This document shows, one piece after another, positions 17,505 through 27,618 of a DNA stretch of 39,478 nucleotides. The notes below the pieces were generated by a model that had not been told where the DNA came from, did no database searches, and worked only from the letters and a program-made list of their open reading frames with translations. The stretch comes from Terriglobia bacterium (GTDB lineage Bacteria > Acidobacteriota > Terriglobia > JAIQFV01): contig JAIQFV010000043.1 in the NCBI GenBank assembly GCA_020073085.1, positions 1-39,478 of the forward strand. The letters run 5' to 3'. Each line of letters begins with the position of its first letter. Position 1 is the first letter of the stretch. The position numbers were made by a program, and so were the translations under genes.

Positions 17505-18527
17505 ATGCCGCGATCGGTCTTCATCACCAAACGAGGTCCTCCTGAGGTATTGAAGTCCCAGGAGGTCCCGGAACCTCGGCCGAAGCCTCATGAAGTTCGG
17601 GTTCATGTGAGGGCTGCCGGGGTGAATTTTGCCGACATCATGATGCGACTCGGCCTGTACGCGGGGGCGCCCCCACTCCCGTTTGTCCCGGGTTACGAAG
17701 TGAGCGGGACCATCGATGAGATCGGAAGTGAGGTCAAGAATCGGAGTGTCGGGGACCGTGTGATTGCCATGACGGAATTCGGGGGATATACGGAATCCGT
17801 GTGCGTTGCTGCGGATCGCGCGGTTCCCATGCCTGCAACCATGTCGTTCGAGCAGGGGGCGGCGCTGCCGGTCAACTACCTGACCGCCTATCATATGCTT
17901 TATTATCTCGGGCATGTCCGGAGAGGCGAGCGGGTCCTCATTCATCAGGCCGCCGGAGGCGTCGGATTGGCGGCGCTCGAGTTGTGCAAGGTGGCGGAGG
18001 CAGAAACCTTTGGCACGGCTTCCGCCTTTAAAAAGGACTTTCTTCTGTCGCGGGGACTCCACCACCACATCGACTATCACACCCAGGATTACGAGCAGGA
18101 AGTTCAGCGAATCACTCAAGGCGAAGGGGTCGAGATCGTTCTCGATCCGATGGGCGGGGAGTCTTTGCGGAAGGGGTATCGACTTCTTGCCCCGCTGGGA
18201 CGACTCATGGTTTTTGGTTTTTCCAGCAGCGTCTCCGGCAAAGGGAGGAATCTGTTCAAAGCAGGGGCTCAATTTCTTAAGACACCGCGGTTTTCGCCAC
18301 TCGATCTGATGCTTCACAACCGCGCCGTCTTTGGGGTCCATCTGGGACGGTTGTGGAAAGCGGCCGGAGTATTGGCGGAGGAAATGAGGACCTTGCTCGA
18401 CCTGTACGATCAAGGAAGGATATCTCCCTATGTCGGCAGCACGTTCCTTCTGGACGAGGCCGACGCGGCCCACCATTTCATCCAGGACCGGAAGAATCTG
18501 GGCAAGGTCATCTTGCTTGTGGACTGA
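17505..18527 (+). CDS. zinc-independent MDR oxidoreductase, VAT1/quinone-reductase-like
   Basis: The 340-residue medium-chain reductase lacks the catalytic and structural zinc cysteines of alcohol dehydrogenases. It has the quinone-reductase signature (AAGVNFADIMMRLGLY at about 38-52) and the NADPH-binding glycine motif AAGGVGLAALELCK (about 149-162). The long insert SSSVSGKGRNLFKAGAQFLKTPRF and the VFGVHLGRLW segment match the VAT1 branch. It probably reduces quinones or enones in the cytoplasm with NADPH. It lies between the DUF1028 and S9 peptidase genes, about 130 bases from the first and 161 from the second, with no obvious functional link. Confidence 0.93.
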   Translation: MPRSVFITKRGPPEVLKSQEVPEPRPKPHEVRVHVRAAGVNFADIMMRLGLYAGAPPLPFVPGYEVSGTIDEIGSEVKNRSVGDRVIAMTEFGGYTESVCVAADRAVPMPATMSFEQGAALPVNYLTAYHMLYYLGHVRRGERVLIHQAAGGVGLAALELCKVAEAETFGTASAFKKDFLLSRGLHHHIDYHTQDYEQEVQRITQGEGVEIVLDPMGGESLRKGYRLLAPLGRLMVFGFSSSVSGKGRNLFKAGAQFLKTPRFSPLDLMLHNRAVFGVHLGRLWKAAGVLAEEMRTLLDLYDQGRISPYVGSTFLLDEADAAHHFIQDRKNLGKVILLVD

Positions 18528-18688
18528 GGACAAAAGACAACTCCCGCGGGCCATGCTCGTATCTGCAAACGCCTGCGAGGGCGTTCCATGCCAGGCGTAA
18601 CGCCGCTCTCAAAAGGACCGTCATTTCTCTCGTCGCACCTCGACTGTCATCCATTCCCACCGAACGCCTTTCAGGAGAATGAATTTCA

Positions 18689-20944
18689 ATGAACCCCAAA
18701 CCTGTTCGCACAAGAATCCTTTTGCGCTGTCTATCATTGTTTGTGTTTGTCTCGATGAGCCTCCTGGCTGTGGCGCAGCCCGCCAAGCGCCCCATGACCT
18801 TTATGGACATCATCGAGATGCGAAGTGTAAGCAACCCTGCCGTCAGCCCCGACGCCAAATGGGTGCTCTACACAATGTCCACGCCGGACTGGAAGGCCGG
18901 GAAGAGTCAAACGGATATTTGGCTGGCATCCACCGATGGCGCGGTCAATAAGGAGATGACCTTCACCCGCGACAAGAACGAAACCAACCCGCGATGGTCG
19001 CGCGACGGGAAGTTTTTCGTATTTGCCTCGGATCGCGATGCGAGTCCAGCAGCGGCGGCCGCACCCGGCGGGGGGGCCGGTGAGGGCGCGCCAGGCGGGA
19101 GAAATCAACTCTACCGGATGCGTCCTGACGGCGGGGAGGCCGAAAAAATCACGGATGCCAAGGATGGGGTAGGAGCATTTGGTTTCAGCAAAGACGGAAA
19201 ATGGCTTGCTTTTTCCGCCGGCAAGGCCGACGAGCAGCAGGTCTGGATTTTCTCAACCGCCGACATCGGCCCGGGGAAGGCCAAGCCGCTGACCAAGCAC
19301 TCCAATCCCATCAGCTCCTGGCAGTTTTCGCCGGACAGCAGAAGGATCTACTTCCTCTCTCCGGATACGGTTGATAAGGACGACAAGGAGCGGAAGGAGA
19401 AGAAGTTTACAGTGAAGATTCGCGACCCACAGACGCCCGCCAATCATCTCTGGGCGTTGGATATGGATTCCAGGCAGGGAAAACGGTTGACCTCCGGGAC
19501 GGAGTACACGGTGACCGGATTTACCCAGTCCAAGGATTCCCAGTGGATTGGGTTTCACGGCGGATCGATGAACCGCTATGAGAAGGGCACTGAAGCCCGT
19601 GACTATGCGGATCTGTTCCTGCTGAATGCCGCCACAGGAAAAATAGAACGACTGACCGAAAACAAAGACATCGGCGAAAGCCCGCTGAGCTTTTCTCCAG
19701 ACAGTCAATTGATCGCCTTTTCTGCCGCCGACGATTTCAAATACTTCCACAATGGCAGGGTCTACGTGCGTCCCGTGGCCGCAGGCACCTGGAAAAAGCT
19801 GGGGGATGGGTTTGATGCCGATGTCAACCTGGGGTTCTGGGCAAGAGACGACAAGACGATCTATTTCAATGAAGGGATGGGCGCCACAAATCAGTTTTTC
19901 TCGGTTTCGGTAGACAACGGCAAGGTGACTCAGGTCACCCAGGTGAAGGGTGCGCTTAATGTGACGGAGGACGAAGACTCCGGCACTCTACTGGTCAGCT
20001 ATTCCGACCCCACCACGCCGGGAAATATCTACTCCACGTCTCTGACGACCGTTTCAGACCGCGGCACCTGGAAACGATTAACGGATTCCAACCCCCAGGT
20101 CGCGGATCTTCTGCTGGGTGAGACGGAGGCGATTCGCTGGAAGAGTTCGGATGGGACCCTGATTGAAGGAGTCCTTGTGAAACCCGTGGGATATGAGAAA
20201 GGTAAGCGATATCCTCTCATTGTCCAAATTCACGGGGGGCCTGCGGGTGCTGACCTGCTCGGGTTTAACGGCCGCTATGTGAATTATTCTCACATCTACG
20301 CCGCCAATGGCTACTTTTGCCTGATGCCGAACTACCGGGGTTCCACCAACTACGGAGAAAAGTTCAAGATGGAGATTTCCGGGGATTATTTCCGGCAGGC
20401 GTTTGATGACATCATGACCGGCGTGGACAACCTGATCAAGCTGGGGATGGTCGACGAAGCCAGAATGGGCGTGATGGGTTGGAGTGCCGGTGGGCATTGG
20501 TCAAACTGGATCCTCACCCATACAAATCGCTTCAAAGCCATCTCGTCCGGCGCCGGCGCGATGAACTGGACATCCATGTATGCCGAGACCGATATCCAAC
20601 GAAACCGCGAGTTTTACTTTCAGGGAAAACCCTACGATCGTTTCGAACATTACTGGGACGTGTCTCCCCTGAAATACATCAAGAATGCCAAAACGCCGAC
20701 CCTGATTCATGTGGTCGAGGGCGACCCCCGCGTGCCGCGGCCCCAGAGCGAAGAGCTGCACATGGCCTTGAAGAAGCTGGGAGTACCCACCGAGTTCATG
20801 GTCTACCCGGGGAATACCCACGGCATTCCCGACATGCGCAACCAGATGGTCAAGATGGTCAGCGAATTCGGCTGGTTTGAGAAGTGGATCAAGGGCAAAG
20901 ACGTCTGGTTCGATTGGGAAGCGTTCATTCAACTCAAGAAATAA
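18689..20944 (+). CDS. secreted S9-family prolyl oligopeptidase-type peptidase
   Basis: The 751-residue serine peptidase has a signal peptide (about 1-31, SLLAVAQ). A beta-propeller of WD40/TolB-like repeats spans about 45-480, with recurring SPD/SKD...W..F motifs, and an alpha/beta-hydrolase domain spans about 500-750. The triad is S599 in GWSAGGHW, D679 in EGDPRVP and H711 in NTHGIP. A low-complexity Ala/Gly stretch (about 114-135) sits in a propeller loop. AGGAG is 11 bases before ATG 18689. Members of this group cleave oligopeptides, often dipeptidyl or acylaminoacyl peptides. Together with the M28 peptidase it suggests extracytoplasmic peptide use. Confidence 0.95.
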   Translation: MNPKPVRTRILLRCLSLFVFVSMSLLAVAQPAKRPMTFMDIIEMRSVSNPAVSPDAKWVLYTMSTPDWKAGKSQTDIWLASTDGAVNKEMTFTRDKNETNPRWSRDGKFFVFASDRDASPAAAAAPGGGAGEGAPGGRNQLYRMRPDGGEAEKITDAKDGVGAFGFSKDGKWLAFSAGKADEQQVWIFSTADIGPGKAKPLTKHSNPISSWQFSPDSRRIYFLSPDTVDKDDKERKEKKFTVKIRDPQTPANHLWALDMDSRQGKRLTSGTEYTVTGFTQSKDSQWIGFHGGSMNRYEKGTEARDYADLFLLNAATGKIERLTENKDIGESPLSFSPDSQLIAFSAADDFKYFHNGRVYVRPVAAGTWKKLGDGFDADVNLGFWARDDKTIYFNEGMGATNQFFSVSVDNGKVTQVTQVKGALNVTEDEDSGTLLVSYSDPTTPGNIYSTSLTTVSDRGTWKRLTDSNPQVADLLLGETEAIRWKSSDGTLIEGVLVKPVGYEKGKRYPLIVQIHGGPAGADLLGFNGRYVNYSHIYAANGYFCLMPNYRGSTNYGEKFKMEISGDYFRQAFDDIMTGVDNLIKLGMVDEARMGVMGWSAGGHWSNWILTHTNRFKAISSGAGAMNWTSMYAETDIQRNREFYFQGKPYDRFEHYWDVSPLKYIKNAKTPTLIHVVEGDPRVPRPQSEELHMALKKLGVPTEFMVYPGNTHGIPDMRNQMVKMVSEFGWFEKWIKGKDVWFDWEAFIQLKK

Positions 20945-20945
20945 A

Positions 20946-21110
20946 GAGGGTCACATCTTCGCATTTTGCATTTGGTTAATGGTGAGGGTCAGGTCTCCGC
21001 AATCTGCATTTGACGAAGCAAATCCGCATTCTCTGCATCAATGATCCTCGACTACCCTCCACAATGGCACTCGCCCGCCAGCAATTGAAGAATGCGGAGA
21101 CCTGACCCTC
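20946..21110. repeat. inverted repeat with GAGGGTCAGGTCTCCGCA ends
   Basis: GAGGGTCAGGTCTCCGCA at 20984-21001 is perfectly complementary to TGCGGAGACCTGACCCTC at 21093-21110. A degenerate direct copy of the left end (GAGGGTCACATCTTCGCATT) starts at 20946. A third left-end copy occurs at 21874 (GAGTGTCAGGTCTCTGCAAA). Short terminal inverted repeats around a non-coding centre suggest a MITE or RAYT-type repeat. Confidence 0.6.
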
Positions 21111-21173
21111 GCGATTACAATTGTTTGACCTTCTTGAAAAGTCGGGATTTTCGTTCAAAGAAGCGAGGCCGAA

Positions 21174-21863
21174 ATGAAACCAATTATAAACGGGCTGCTT
21201 TTTGTCATCGTAACAGCCTGCGCGTATGCGCAAGGGGCTTCGATTCGCTTGCACGTTGTCCACCGCTTTAGCTTTGCAGACGAGGTGGCTGAGGGTTCTG
21301 TTCAGGCGGTGTTTCCGGAAGATCAACAACCAAAGGCTACTGAGACCCAGAAAATTATAATCCATCCCCACCCTCGCGAGGTCGCTATTGGTAAAGGGAA
21401 GAGTCTATTAGTATGGTTCTCGTATACCAACCCACCCACCAACAAGCACGAGGTGTATGGAGAGGCTGACCAGCCTGATTTTGGTGCCGTGTTATCCAAC
21501 AGGACTCTTTACGTTTGCTCGTGGCGTTCGCCCGAACTATCAGTGCCAGTCCTAAATCAGTACTTGAGGTCAGTGCTCTCAGGAAGGATGAGCCAAAAGG
21601 ATGCCCGTTCCACAGCAGTACTACTTGCTCGGTGCTCCGAACACCTACAAGTGCTGGATGAGACGACTCCCGAGTTAGATGGTCTGCGCGAGCAGCTTGT
21701 CAAGATAGGCCACCTGCCTACCGTCGTCGCCACTACGGATGGATTCTTAGTGACTTTCTTTACTTGGACTGGACTACCGCAAGGAGAATTAAGTAAGTGG
21801 TCTATTCACATGAAAGGAAGACTCATTGCAGATGTGAAACGGGAGCATGTTACAAACATCTGA
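21174..21863 (+). CDS. exported protein of unknown function, flanked by repeats
   Basis: The 229-residue protein has a short signal peptide (MKPIINGLLFVIVTACAYAQG). No motif or family is recognised. A HPHPREVAIGKGKSLLVWFSYTNPP segment and a helical segment at about 128-175 are the only visible features. It has a lower GC content than neighbouring genes, with runs such as AGTACTACTTGCTCGG and more A/T-ending codons. It lies between repeat copies at 20984-21110 and 21874, and between two direct GATTACAATT words (21113-21122 and 21862-21871). These signs suggest acquisition. A GAAGCGAGG-like sequence precedes the ATG. Confidence 0.55.
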   Translation: MKPIINGLLFVIVTACAYAQGASIRLHVVHRFSFADEVAEGSVQAVFPEDQQPKATETQKIIIHPHPREVAIGKGKSLLVWFSYTNPPTNKHEVYGEADQPDFGAVLSNRTLYVCSWRSPELSVPVLNQYLRSVLSGRMSQKDARSTAVLLARCSEHLQVLDETTPELDGLREQLVKIGHLPTVVATTDGFLVTFFTWTGLPQGELSKWSIHMKGRLIADVKREHVTNI

Positions 21864-21873
21864 TTACAATTTT

Positions 21874-21904
21874 GAGTGTCAGGTCTCTGCAAATGGCAAT
21901 TGGT
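21874..21904. repeat. GAGTGTCAGGTCTCTGCA repeat copy
   Basis: This is a degenerate copy of the left end of the inverted repeat at 20984-21001, directly after the unknown exported protein gene. GATTACAATT immediately precedes it, as GATTACAATT immediately follows the first repeat. Confidence 0.45.
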
Positions 21905-22044
21905 CAAGAAAGTTCGCTGTCTTGACAATGACGAAACGCCATTTCACGATTGCAGTGACCTTCTGTGTGGTCGTAATTGTCAGGCCCCTTCCTTTGTGAT
22001 TTTCTGCTTGGCTGTGGACGGGTGGCGCATACTCCGAGAAGAGC

Positions 22045-22099
22045 AAATTCCAGGATCCAAACTCCAAAATCCAAGTAAACTCCAAAACCCAAATTCCAC
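22045..22099. repeat. single arm of the TTCCAAA repeat
   Basis: AAATTCCAGGATCCAAACTC followed by more TCCAAA units and ending CCCAAATTCCACC aligns with the left arm of the long inverted repeat at 13059-13119. The second arm is missing, so this is a partial or decayed copy. Confidence 0.55.
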
Positions 22100-22139
22100 C
22101 GCGCCCACTCCCACTTCTCTGGCGGCCCTATTGCAGTTT

Positions 22140-22227
22140 CACCGCCGAGACGCAAGAGCCCTTGGGGTATTTGAAGTTTTCAAACTAACTTATGATTTTC
22201 TTTGCGCGCTTTGCGCCCCTGCGGTGA
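22140..22227. repeat. CACCGC...GCGGTGA dispersed repeat
   Basis: CACCGCCGAGACGCAAGAG (22140-22158) is partly complementary to CTTTGCGCCCCTGCGGTGA (22209-22227). These are the two arms of the repeat also seen singly at 3129, 5935 and 24859. Confidence 0.5.
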
Positions 22228-22263
22228 CCTCCGTTTCACTCCCCCTCGTTCCAATATCCTTTC

Positions 22264-22291
22264 TTGTAAGGGCGTGACAGTCTGCTATACT
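22264..22291 (+). promoter_or_regulatory. sigma70-type promoter for threonine synthase
   Basis: TTGTAA (22264-22269) and TATACT (22286-22291) are 16 bases apart, and TGC directly before the -10 gives an extended -10. The predicted transcript starts near 22298, about 30 bases before the thrC ATG. No attenuator or riboswitch fold is evident in so short a leader. Confidence 0.5.
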
Positions 22292-22329
22292 TTCCATTTT
22301 TAAACTCATCTGAAGGGGATTCCTCATTC

Positions 22330-23499
22330 ATGAATAACGTTTCACATCTGGAGTGTTCCTCGTGTCGAAAACATTGGTCTCCGCGGAGGATTTACAACCT
22401 CTGTCCGGAATGCAAGTTGCCCCTCCTGGTTCGATACGATCTCAAGGCCGCGAAGGGGCAGCTCAATCGTGAAAACCTAGCTTCACGTCGAAACGATATG
22501 TGGCGCTACCGGGAAGTCATGCCGGTGGTTGATGACGGAAATATTGTTTCGTTGGGCGAAGGAAATACTCCTCTTTTGTCGGCCCGGAGGCTCGGAAAGG
22601 TGACCGGCCTCGAAAACCTCATGATTAAGGACGAGTCGCCGAATCCGACCGCCTCATTCAAGGCACGGGGGATGGCTGCAGCGATCTCCATGGCAAAGGA
22701 ATTAGGGATTCAAAAAGTGGTGGTTCCCTCGGCGGGAAACGCCGCCAGCGCCCTGGCGGCATATGCGGCCCAGGCGGGCATGGAGGCACATATTTTCATG
22801 CCGAAAGACGTCCCCCAGGCCAACTACATGGAGTGCGCCATGTTCGGCGCCCGCGTGACCCTGGTCGACGGGCTGATCAGCGATTGTGGACGTATGGTTG
22901 CGGAACTCAAGGATAAGGAAGGGTGGTTTGACGTCTCAACCCTCAAAGAGCCGTATCGAATCGAGGGCAAGAAGACGATGGGCTACGAGCTTGCTGAGCA
23001 ATTGAATTGGCATCTCCCCGACTGGATTGTTTATCCTACCGGGGGAGGCACCGGCCTTATCGGGATGTGGAAGGCGTTTGAGGAAATGGAAGCGATGGGA
23101 TGGATCGACTCGCAGCGTCCCAGGATGGTGACCGTACAAGCGAGCGGCTGTGCACCCATTGTCAAGGCCTTCCACGAGGGCGCGACGAAGGCGACTGTCT
23201 GGCCCAACGCCCGGACCATTGCCGCCGGATTGCGCGTGCCCGGGGCCATTGGGGATTTCATTATGCTCGAGATCCTGCATAAGAGTGGCGGGACGGCCGT
23301 GATGATCAGCGATGAAGAGGTGAAATCCGCAGTGGCCGAGATTGGAAAGCAGGAAGGGATTTTCTGCGCCCCCGAGGGGGCAGCCTGCTGGCCCGCAGTC
23401 AAAAAACTCCAGGGTGATGGTTCCATCCGCCCCGAAGATCGAATTGTCATGTTCAATACCGGTTCAGGCCTGAAGTACCTGGACGTGTTGGGGGAGTGA
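22330..23499 (+). CDS. thrC: threonine synthase
   Basis: The 389-residue PLP enzyme converts O-phosphohomoserine to threonine. An N-terminal zinc ribbon has C9, C12, C25 and C28. The PLP lysine is K111 in [11 protein letters not shown]. The substrate and phosphate-binding segments include [39 protein letters not shown] and [11 protein letters not shown] at the C-terminus. The short form with a zinc ribbon matches the class related to archaeal and plant-like enzymes. GAAGGGG lies about 12 bases before the ATG, with a likely promoter further upstream. It is monocistronic or weakly linked to the AlaX gene 138 bases downstream. No other threonine-pathway gene is in the window. Confidence 0.95.
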   Translation: MNNVSHLECSSCRKHWSPRRIYNLCPECKLPLLVRYDLKAAKGQLNRENLASRRNDMWRYREVMPVVDDGNIVSLGEGNTPLLSARRLGKVTGLENLMIKDESPNPTASFKARGMAAAISMAKELGIQKVVVPSAGNAASALAAYAAQAGMEAHIFMPKDVPQANYMECAMFGARVTLVDGLISDCGRMVAELKDKEGWFDVSTLKEPYRIEGKKTMGYELAEQLNWHLPDWIVYPTGGGTGLIGMWKAFEEMEAMGWIDSQRPRMVTVQASGCAPIVKAFHEGATKATVWPNARTIAAGLRVPGAIGDFIMLEILHKSGGTAVMISDEEVKSAVAEIGKQEGIFCAPEGAACWPAVKKLQGDGSIRPEDRIVMFNTGSGLKYLDVLGE

Positions 23500-23637
23500 A
23501 GGTACCAGGGATAAGGAGTTAAAGAGGCATGGAAGCAGGTCGAATGGGAGGGCAGTAGACTTGGCGGCTTGGCCGCGTCCGCTGTCACGAGCCCCACTGC
23601 GGTGGTCCTTCCGACGAATCTAGTTGCTTGATTACCT

Positions 23638-24837
23638 ATGCCGACCGAACGATTGTATTACGGCGACTCCTTCCTGCGCTCCTTCGAGGCGCAGATTGCG
23701 GACCTGCGCGAAATGAAGGGTCAGTTCCACGTTGTCCTCGACCGGACTGCGTTTTATCCGACCGGGGGGGGACAACCGAATGATCGGGGGACACTCAACG
23801 GGGTTGAGGTCGTCGATGTGTTTGAGCAGGAAGGCACCGGCGAGGTAATTCATGTCATCTCTTCCGCCGTCCGAGCCGGGCGCGCCGTGGGTGAGGTCGA
23901 TTGGCCCCGCCGTTTCGACCACATGCAGCAACACACCGGCCAGCACATTTTCTCTGCGGCGTTTATTCAGATGTGTGAGGCGCCCACCGTGGGGTTCCAT
24001 CTGGGTTTGGAGACCTCCACCATTGATTTGCGGACGAACCTCGCCATTCCTGAGCGCCTGGAGGAAGTTGTGAATCTGGCCAACCAGATCGTTTTTGAAG
24101 ACCGTGAAGTCGCGGTTTTGAACGTGTCACGGGGAGAAGCGGCGGCGATGCATCTACGCAAGGAATCGGACCGTGAAGGTGTCCTCCGGATCATCGAGGT
24201 GACCGGGTTCGATCGCACGCCATGTGGGGGCACTCATGTGACCCGCACAGGGCAAATCGGTCTCATCGCCCCACGCAAGGTGGAGCGATACAAACAGGGT
24301 TGGCGCGTCGAGTTTGTCTGCGGAGGTCGCGCCCTGCGACGGTCAAGGGATGACTTCGATACGCTGGCCCGGGCCTCGAAGCTGCTTTCGTCACCCGTGG
24401 ATCAGATTCCCGGCGTCATTGAGAGACAAATTGAGGAGTCGAAATCGTCCCGCCGTGAGCGGTCCCGGTTACTGGAAGAATTAGCGTCCTTCAAGGCAAT
24501 GAGTCTGCTCCAAGGGGCGAAATCCTGCGGAGGCCGGCGCCTCCTCATTGAGACCTTTCGAAATGAAGGACTCGATTATTTGAAAATGCTGGCCCAGCAT
24601 GCAGTCGCGGAATCGAGGGTGGTGGTGTTTTTTGTGCTGGCCGGCGAAAAACCACAGGTGTTGATTGCGACTTCTCCCGATTCCGGCGTGGATGCGAGTC
24701 AGCTCTTCAAGGTGTTCGGGCAAGAGTTTTCACTCCGGGGCGGCGGTTCCAGGCACCTGGCTCAAGGCTCGCTTGCAGACGCCTCGGCGGTCGCGCCTTT
24801 GATTGAATCTGCGGAAAAGAAATTGACAGCAATGTAG
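23638..24837 (+). CDS. alaX: AlaX-type alanyl-tRNA editing protein with DHHA1 domain
   Basis: The 399-residue free-standing editing factor hydrolyses Ser-tRNA(Ala) (and perhaps Gly-tRNA) mischarged by AlaRS. It has the AlaRS second-domain fold: [13 protein letters not shown] at about 39-51, and zinc ligands H99 and H103 in HTGQH and C196 and H200 in CGGTH. A coiled region (about 255-300) leads to a DHHA1 domain ending [11 protein letters not shown]. That makes it the long AlaX form. It is interesting that the window also holds tRNA-Ala, but the two are 5 kb apart. There is no strong Shine-Dalgarno before ATG 23638. Confidence 0.93.
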   Translation: MPTERLYYGDSFLRSFEAQIADLREMKGQFHVVLDRTAFYPTGGGQPNDRGTLNGVEVVDVFEQEGTGEVIHVISSAVRAGRAVGEVDWPRRFDHMQQHTGQHIFSAAFIQMCEAPTVGFHLGLETSTIDLRTNLAIPERLEEVVNLANQIVFEDREVAVLNVSRGEAAAMHLRKESDREGVLRIIEVTGFDRTPCGGTHVTRTGQIGLIAPRKVERYKQGWRVEFVCGGRALRRSRDDFDTLARASKLLSSPVDQIPGVIERQIEESKSSRRERSRLLEELASFKAMSLLQGAKSCGGRRLLIETFRNEGLDYLKMLAQHAVAESRVVVFFVLAGEKPQVLIATSPDSGVDASQLFKVFGQEFSLRGGGSRHLAQGSLADASAVAPLIESAEKKLTAM

Positions 24838-24858
24838 ACGTCTCTGCGGAAGAGCGTA

Positions 24859-24893
24859 ACCGCAAAGCGCGCAGAGAAGGCGCGAAGGACGCA
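24859..24893. repeat. ACCGCAAAGCGCGCAGAG dispersed repeat
   Basis: ACCGCAAAGCGCGCAGAGAA, followed by GGCGCGAAGGACGCA, is another copy of the GC-rich dispersed repeat (see 5935 and 22140). It lies in the spacer between alaX and the asparaginase gene. Confidence 0.45.
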
Positions 24894-25049
24894 ACACATG
24901 AGTGGCGGTAATGAGGCTCGAGATGGCTGCGGCCTAGGTGCCCTCACGAAGGTCTTCGTATTCGCATTTCCCGGAAAACGGAACTCGAATCACTATCCGC
25001 ATTTTTTTCGTTCGATCGAATCCGTTCGCAGATGAGTGGTTGATCCTCT

Positions 25050-26042
25050 ATGAATTCTCCGAAAGTTTTGTTTGTCTTCACGGGCGGCACGATGTCGATG
25101 AAGTTTGACCCGGAGATTGGAGCCGCGGTGCCGGCCTATTCCGGGAAGGAAGTTCTCGCCATGGTGCCCCACCTCGAGTCGATCTGCGATTACGACCTCA
25201 TCGATTTTGCCAGAATTCCGGGGCCGCACATGACGCCGGAAAAAATGTTTGAGCTCTCGAAGCTGCTGAACGAACAGTTGCGCCGCGACGAAATCGCCGG
25301 AGCGGTGGTCACCCATGGAACGGACGCACTCGAGGAGACCGCCTATTTCCTGGAGTTGACGGTCGATTCCTACAAGCCCGTGGCCGTGATCGGCGCCATG
25401 CGCCACAGCGGGGAGATTGGCTGGGATGGCGCGACCAACCTGGTGTCGGCGGCCCGTGTGGTGCTCGATCCGAATGCCACCGACCGCGGCGTCATGGTGG
25501 TCATGAACGACGAGATCTGCACCGCTCGCGAGGTGACGAAGACCCACACGGAGGCCTACGATGCCTTCAAGTCGCCTGAGTTTGGCCCCATCGGGCTGGT
25601 GGACAGGGACCGCATTATGTGGGTCAGGGGCAAATTCTGGCGAAAGATTATCCGAACGGAGCGCATCGAAACCCGGGTGGATATGTTCAAGACATATGCG
25701 GGATTTGATCCCCGGCTCATCCACTATGCATTGGACACCGGCGCGCAAGGCCTCGTCATTGAGTCCATGGGACGTGGCAATACCCCGCCGGCGGCTTTCA
25801 CGGCGGTGAAACGGGCCTTGGAGATGCCGCTTCCCGTGGTCATCTGTTCGCGCTCGGTTCGGGGCCGGGTGCTGGACACGTATGGCTATGAGGGCGCAGG
25901 AAAACAGGCCCGCCGGCTGGGGGCGATTTTCGGCGGAAACCTGCCGGGGCAGAAGGCAAGGATCAAACTGATCCTGGCCTTGGGGAAGACTAGCTCGATC
26001 GAAGAGATTCGGAATATTTTTGAAGAAGGGGTGTATTTCTAG
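25050..26042 (+). CDS. ansA: L-asparaginase
   Basis: The 330-residue amidohydrolase converts asparagine to aspartate and ammonia. Active-site residues match the bacterial type I/II family: T14 in FTGGTMSM, T91-D92 in [12 protein letters not shown] and K164 in REVTKTHT. The GAMR segment (116-119) is conserved, but is followed by HSGEIGWDG where the family often has P..LSADG. There is no signal peptide, so it is probably cytoplasmic, like type I enzymes. The glycerol kinase gene follows after 13 bases, so the two are probably co-transcribed. An APC permease downstream (28181) belongs to the superfamily that includes asparagine permeases, but a joint role is only inferred. Confidence 0.92.
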   Translation: MNSPKVLFVFTGGTMSMKFDPEIGAAVPAYSGKEVLAMVPHLESICDYDLIDFARIPGPHMTPEKMFELSKLLNEQLRRDEIAGAVVTHGTDALEETAYFLELTVDSYKPVAVIGAMRHSGEIGWDGATNLVSAARVVLDPNATDRGVMVVMNDEICTAREVTKTHTEAYDAFKSPEFGPIGLVDRDRIMWVRGKFWRKIIRTERIETRVDMFKTYAGFDPRLIHYALDTGAQGLVIESMGRGNTPPAAFTAVKRALEMPLPVVICSRSVRGRVLDTYGYEGAGKQARRLGAIFGGNLPGQKARIKLILALGKTSSIEEIRNIFEEGVYF

Positions 26043-26055
26043 AACGGTAGGCTCT

Positions 26056-27618
26056 GTGACCACTTCCAAACGATTCATTCTCGCGCTTGATCAAGGGACC
26101 ACCTCCTCGCGTGCCATTCTGTTCGATCATGATTCGAATCTAGTGTCCATCAGCCAGAGGGAGGTTCAACAGATTTATCCCCGATCCGGCTGGGTGGAAC
26201 ATGATCCGGAGGAGATCTGGCAATCTCAACTCCTCACCGCGCGTGAAGTCCTCGACCAGTCCGGTGTTTCAGCGAAGGAAATTGCAGCCATTGGCATTAC
26301 CAATCAGCGGGAGACCAGCATTGTCTGGGAACGCGCGACGGGTCGGCCCATCCACAATGCCATCGTGTGGCAATGTCGTCGAACCGCCGAATTGTGCGAT
26401 GAACTGAAGGAGGAGGGGTTCGACAGAAAGATCCTGAAAAAGACCGGCCTGGTGACCGATGCCTATTTTTCAGGGACGAAAATCAGATGGATGCTTGACC
26501 ACATTCCCGGAGCACGGGCGCGGGCCCGCGACGGAGAACTTTTGTTCGGGACCGTGGACTCCTGGCTCATTTACAAGCTCACCCAAGGGGGCGTTCACGC
26601 CACGGATTATTCCAATGCCTCCCGCACCCTGCTGTTTGACATCCATCGGAAGCGTTGGGACCAGGAAATCCTCAACCGGTTGGAGATCCCGAAAATCATG
26701 CTCCCGCGAGTTCTCCCCTCCAGTGGCGTGTTTGGGGAAGCGGCAAGTGAATGGTTTGGCACGGCCATCCCGATTGCGGGGAATGCGGGAGACCAGCAGG
26801 CGGCCTTGTATGGGCAGGCCTGCTTTGAGGTGGGGATGGTGAAGAATACCTATGGCACGGGGTGTTTCCTTCTCCTTAATACGGGGGAGCGTGCCGTGTC
26901 GTCAAAAAACGGCCTCTTGACCACGATCGGGTGGGGCATGAAATTTTCCGGCCCCAGGAAGTCCCCGGGCCGGGGGGCCGCCCCAGGGAGACGCGGTGAC
27001 GCTGATGATGTAATTACGTATGCGCTGGAGGGAAGTGTCTTCATCGCAGGCGCAGCGATCCAATGGCTGCGCGATGGACTCAAGATTATTGATCAAGCCA
27101 GTCAAAGTGAAACGCTCGCCACATCGGTGAAGGATTCGGGAGGAGTCTATTTTGTTCCCGCGTTTGTAGGGCTGGGGGCGCCTTACTGGGATATGCAGGC
27201 TCGTGGCACCCTGGTCGGAATCACCCGAGGAACGGAACGGGCCCACATTGTCCGCGCGGCGCTGGAATCGATGGCATTTCAGACCCGCGATGTCGCGGAG
27301 GCGATGCAGCGCGATGCCGGAACCCGAATCGGCGAATTGCGCGTAGACGGCGGGGCCGTTGCTAACAATTTTCTCTGCCAGTTTCAAGCCGATATCCTGG
27401 GGGTGCCGGTGCTCCGTCCCTCCATCACGGAGACCACAGCATTGGGTGCCGCCTATCTGGCCGGTCTGGCGGTTGACTTTTGGAAAAATCAAAAAGAAAT
27501 CTCCTCTCACTGGAAACTCGACCGGAAGTTCGAGCCGCGCCTCCGACCCACGGTTCGAGAAGCCGCCTATGCCGAATGGAAACGGGCGGTGGAGCGATCC
27601 CTCCGATGGAAAAATTAG
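26056..27618 (+). CDS. glpK: glycerol kinase
   Basis: The 520-residue FGGY kinase phosphorylates glycerol to glycerol-3-phosphate. It shows [18 protein letters not shown] at the N-terminus, [20 protein letters not shown], the Trp-Gln loop [10 protein letters not shown], and [13 protein letters not shown]. The C-terminal domain has [13 protein letters not shown] and [15 protein letters not shown] 26056 is preferred because the family N-terminus starts there; a TTG at 26020 inside the asparaginase gene is the alternative. An unusual insert of about 20 residues ([17 protein letters not shown], near 296-315) lies between the GLLTTI and YALEGSVF segments. It overlaps or closely follows asparaginase. 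No glpF or glpD is nearby. Confidence 0.94.
   Translation: MTTSKRFILALDQGTTSSRAILFDHDSNLVSISQREVQQIYPRSGWVEHDPEEIWQSQLLTAREVLDQSGVSAKEIAAIGITNQRETSIVWERATGRPIHNAIVWQCRRTAELCDELKEEGFDRKILKKTGLVTDAYFSGTKIRWMLDHIPGARARARDGELLFGTVDSWLIYKLTQGGVHATDYSNASRTLLFDIHRKRWDQEILNRLEIPKIMLPRVLPSSGVFGEAASEWFGTAIPIAGNAGDQQAALYGQACFEVGMVKNTYGTGCFLLLNTGERAVSSKNGLLTTIGWGMKFSGPRKSPGRGAAPGRRGDADDVITYALEGSVFIAGAAIQWLRDGLKIIDQASQSETLATSVKDSGGVYFVPAFVGLGAPYWDMQARGTLVGITRGTERAHIVRAALESMAFQTRDVAEAMQRDAGTRIGELRVDGGAVANNFLCQFQADILGVPVLRPSITETTALGAAYLAGLAVDFWKNQKEISSHWKLDRKFEPRLRPTVREAAYAEWKRAVERSLRWKN

Noticed and set aside
17478-18554. Minus-strand frame of 358 codons
   Set aside because: It is the mirror of the VAT1-like reductase gene and carries no recognisable motif.
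24993-26078. Minus-strand frame of 361 codons
   Set aside because: It is antisense to L-asparaginase, whose active-site residues are complete on the plus strand.
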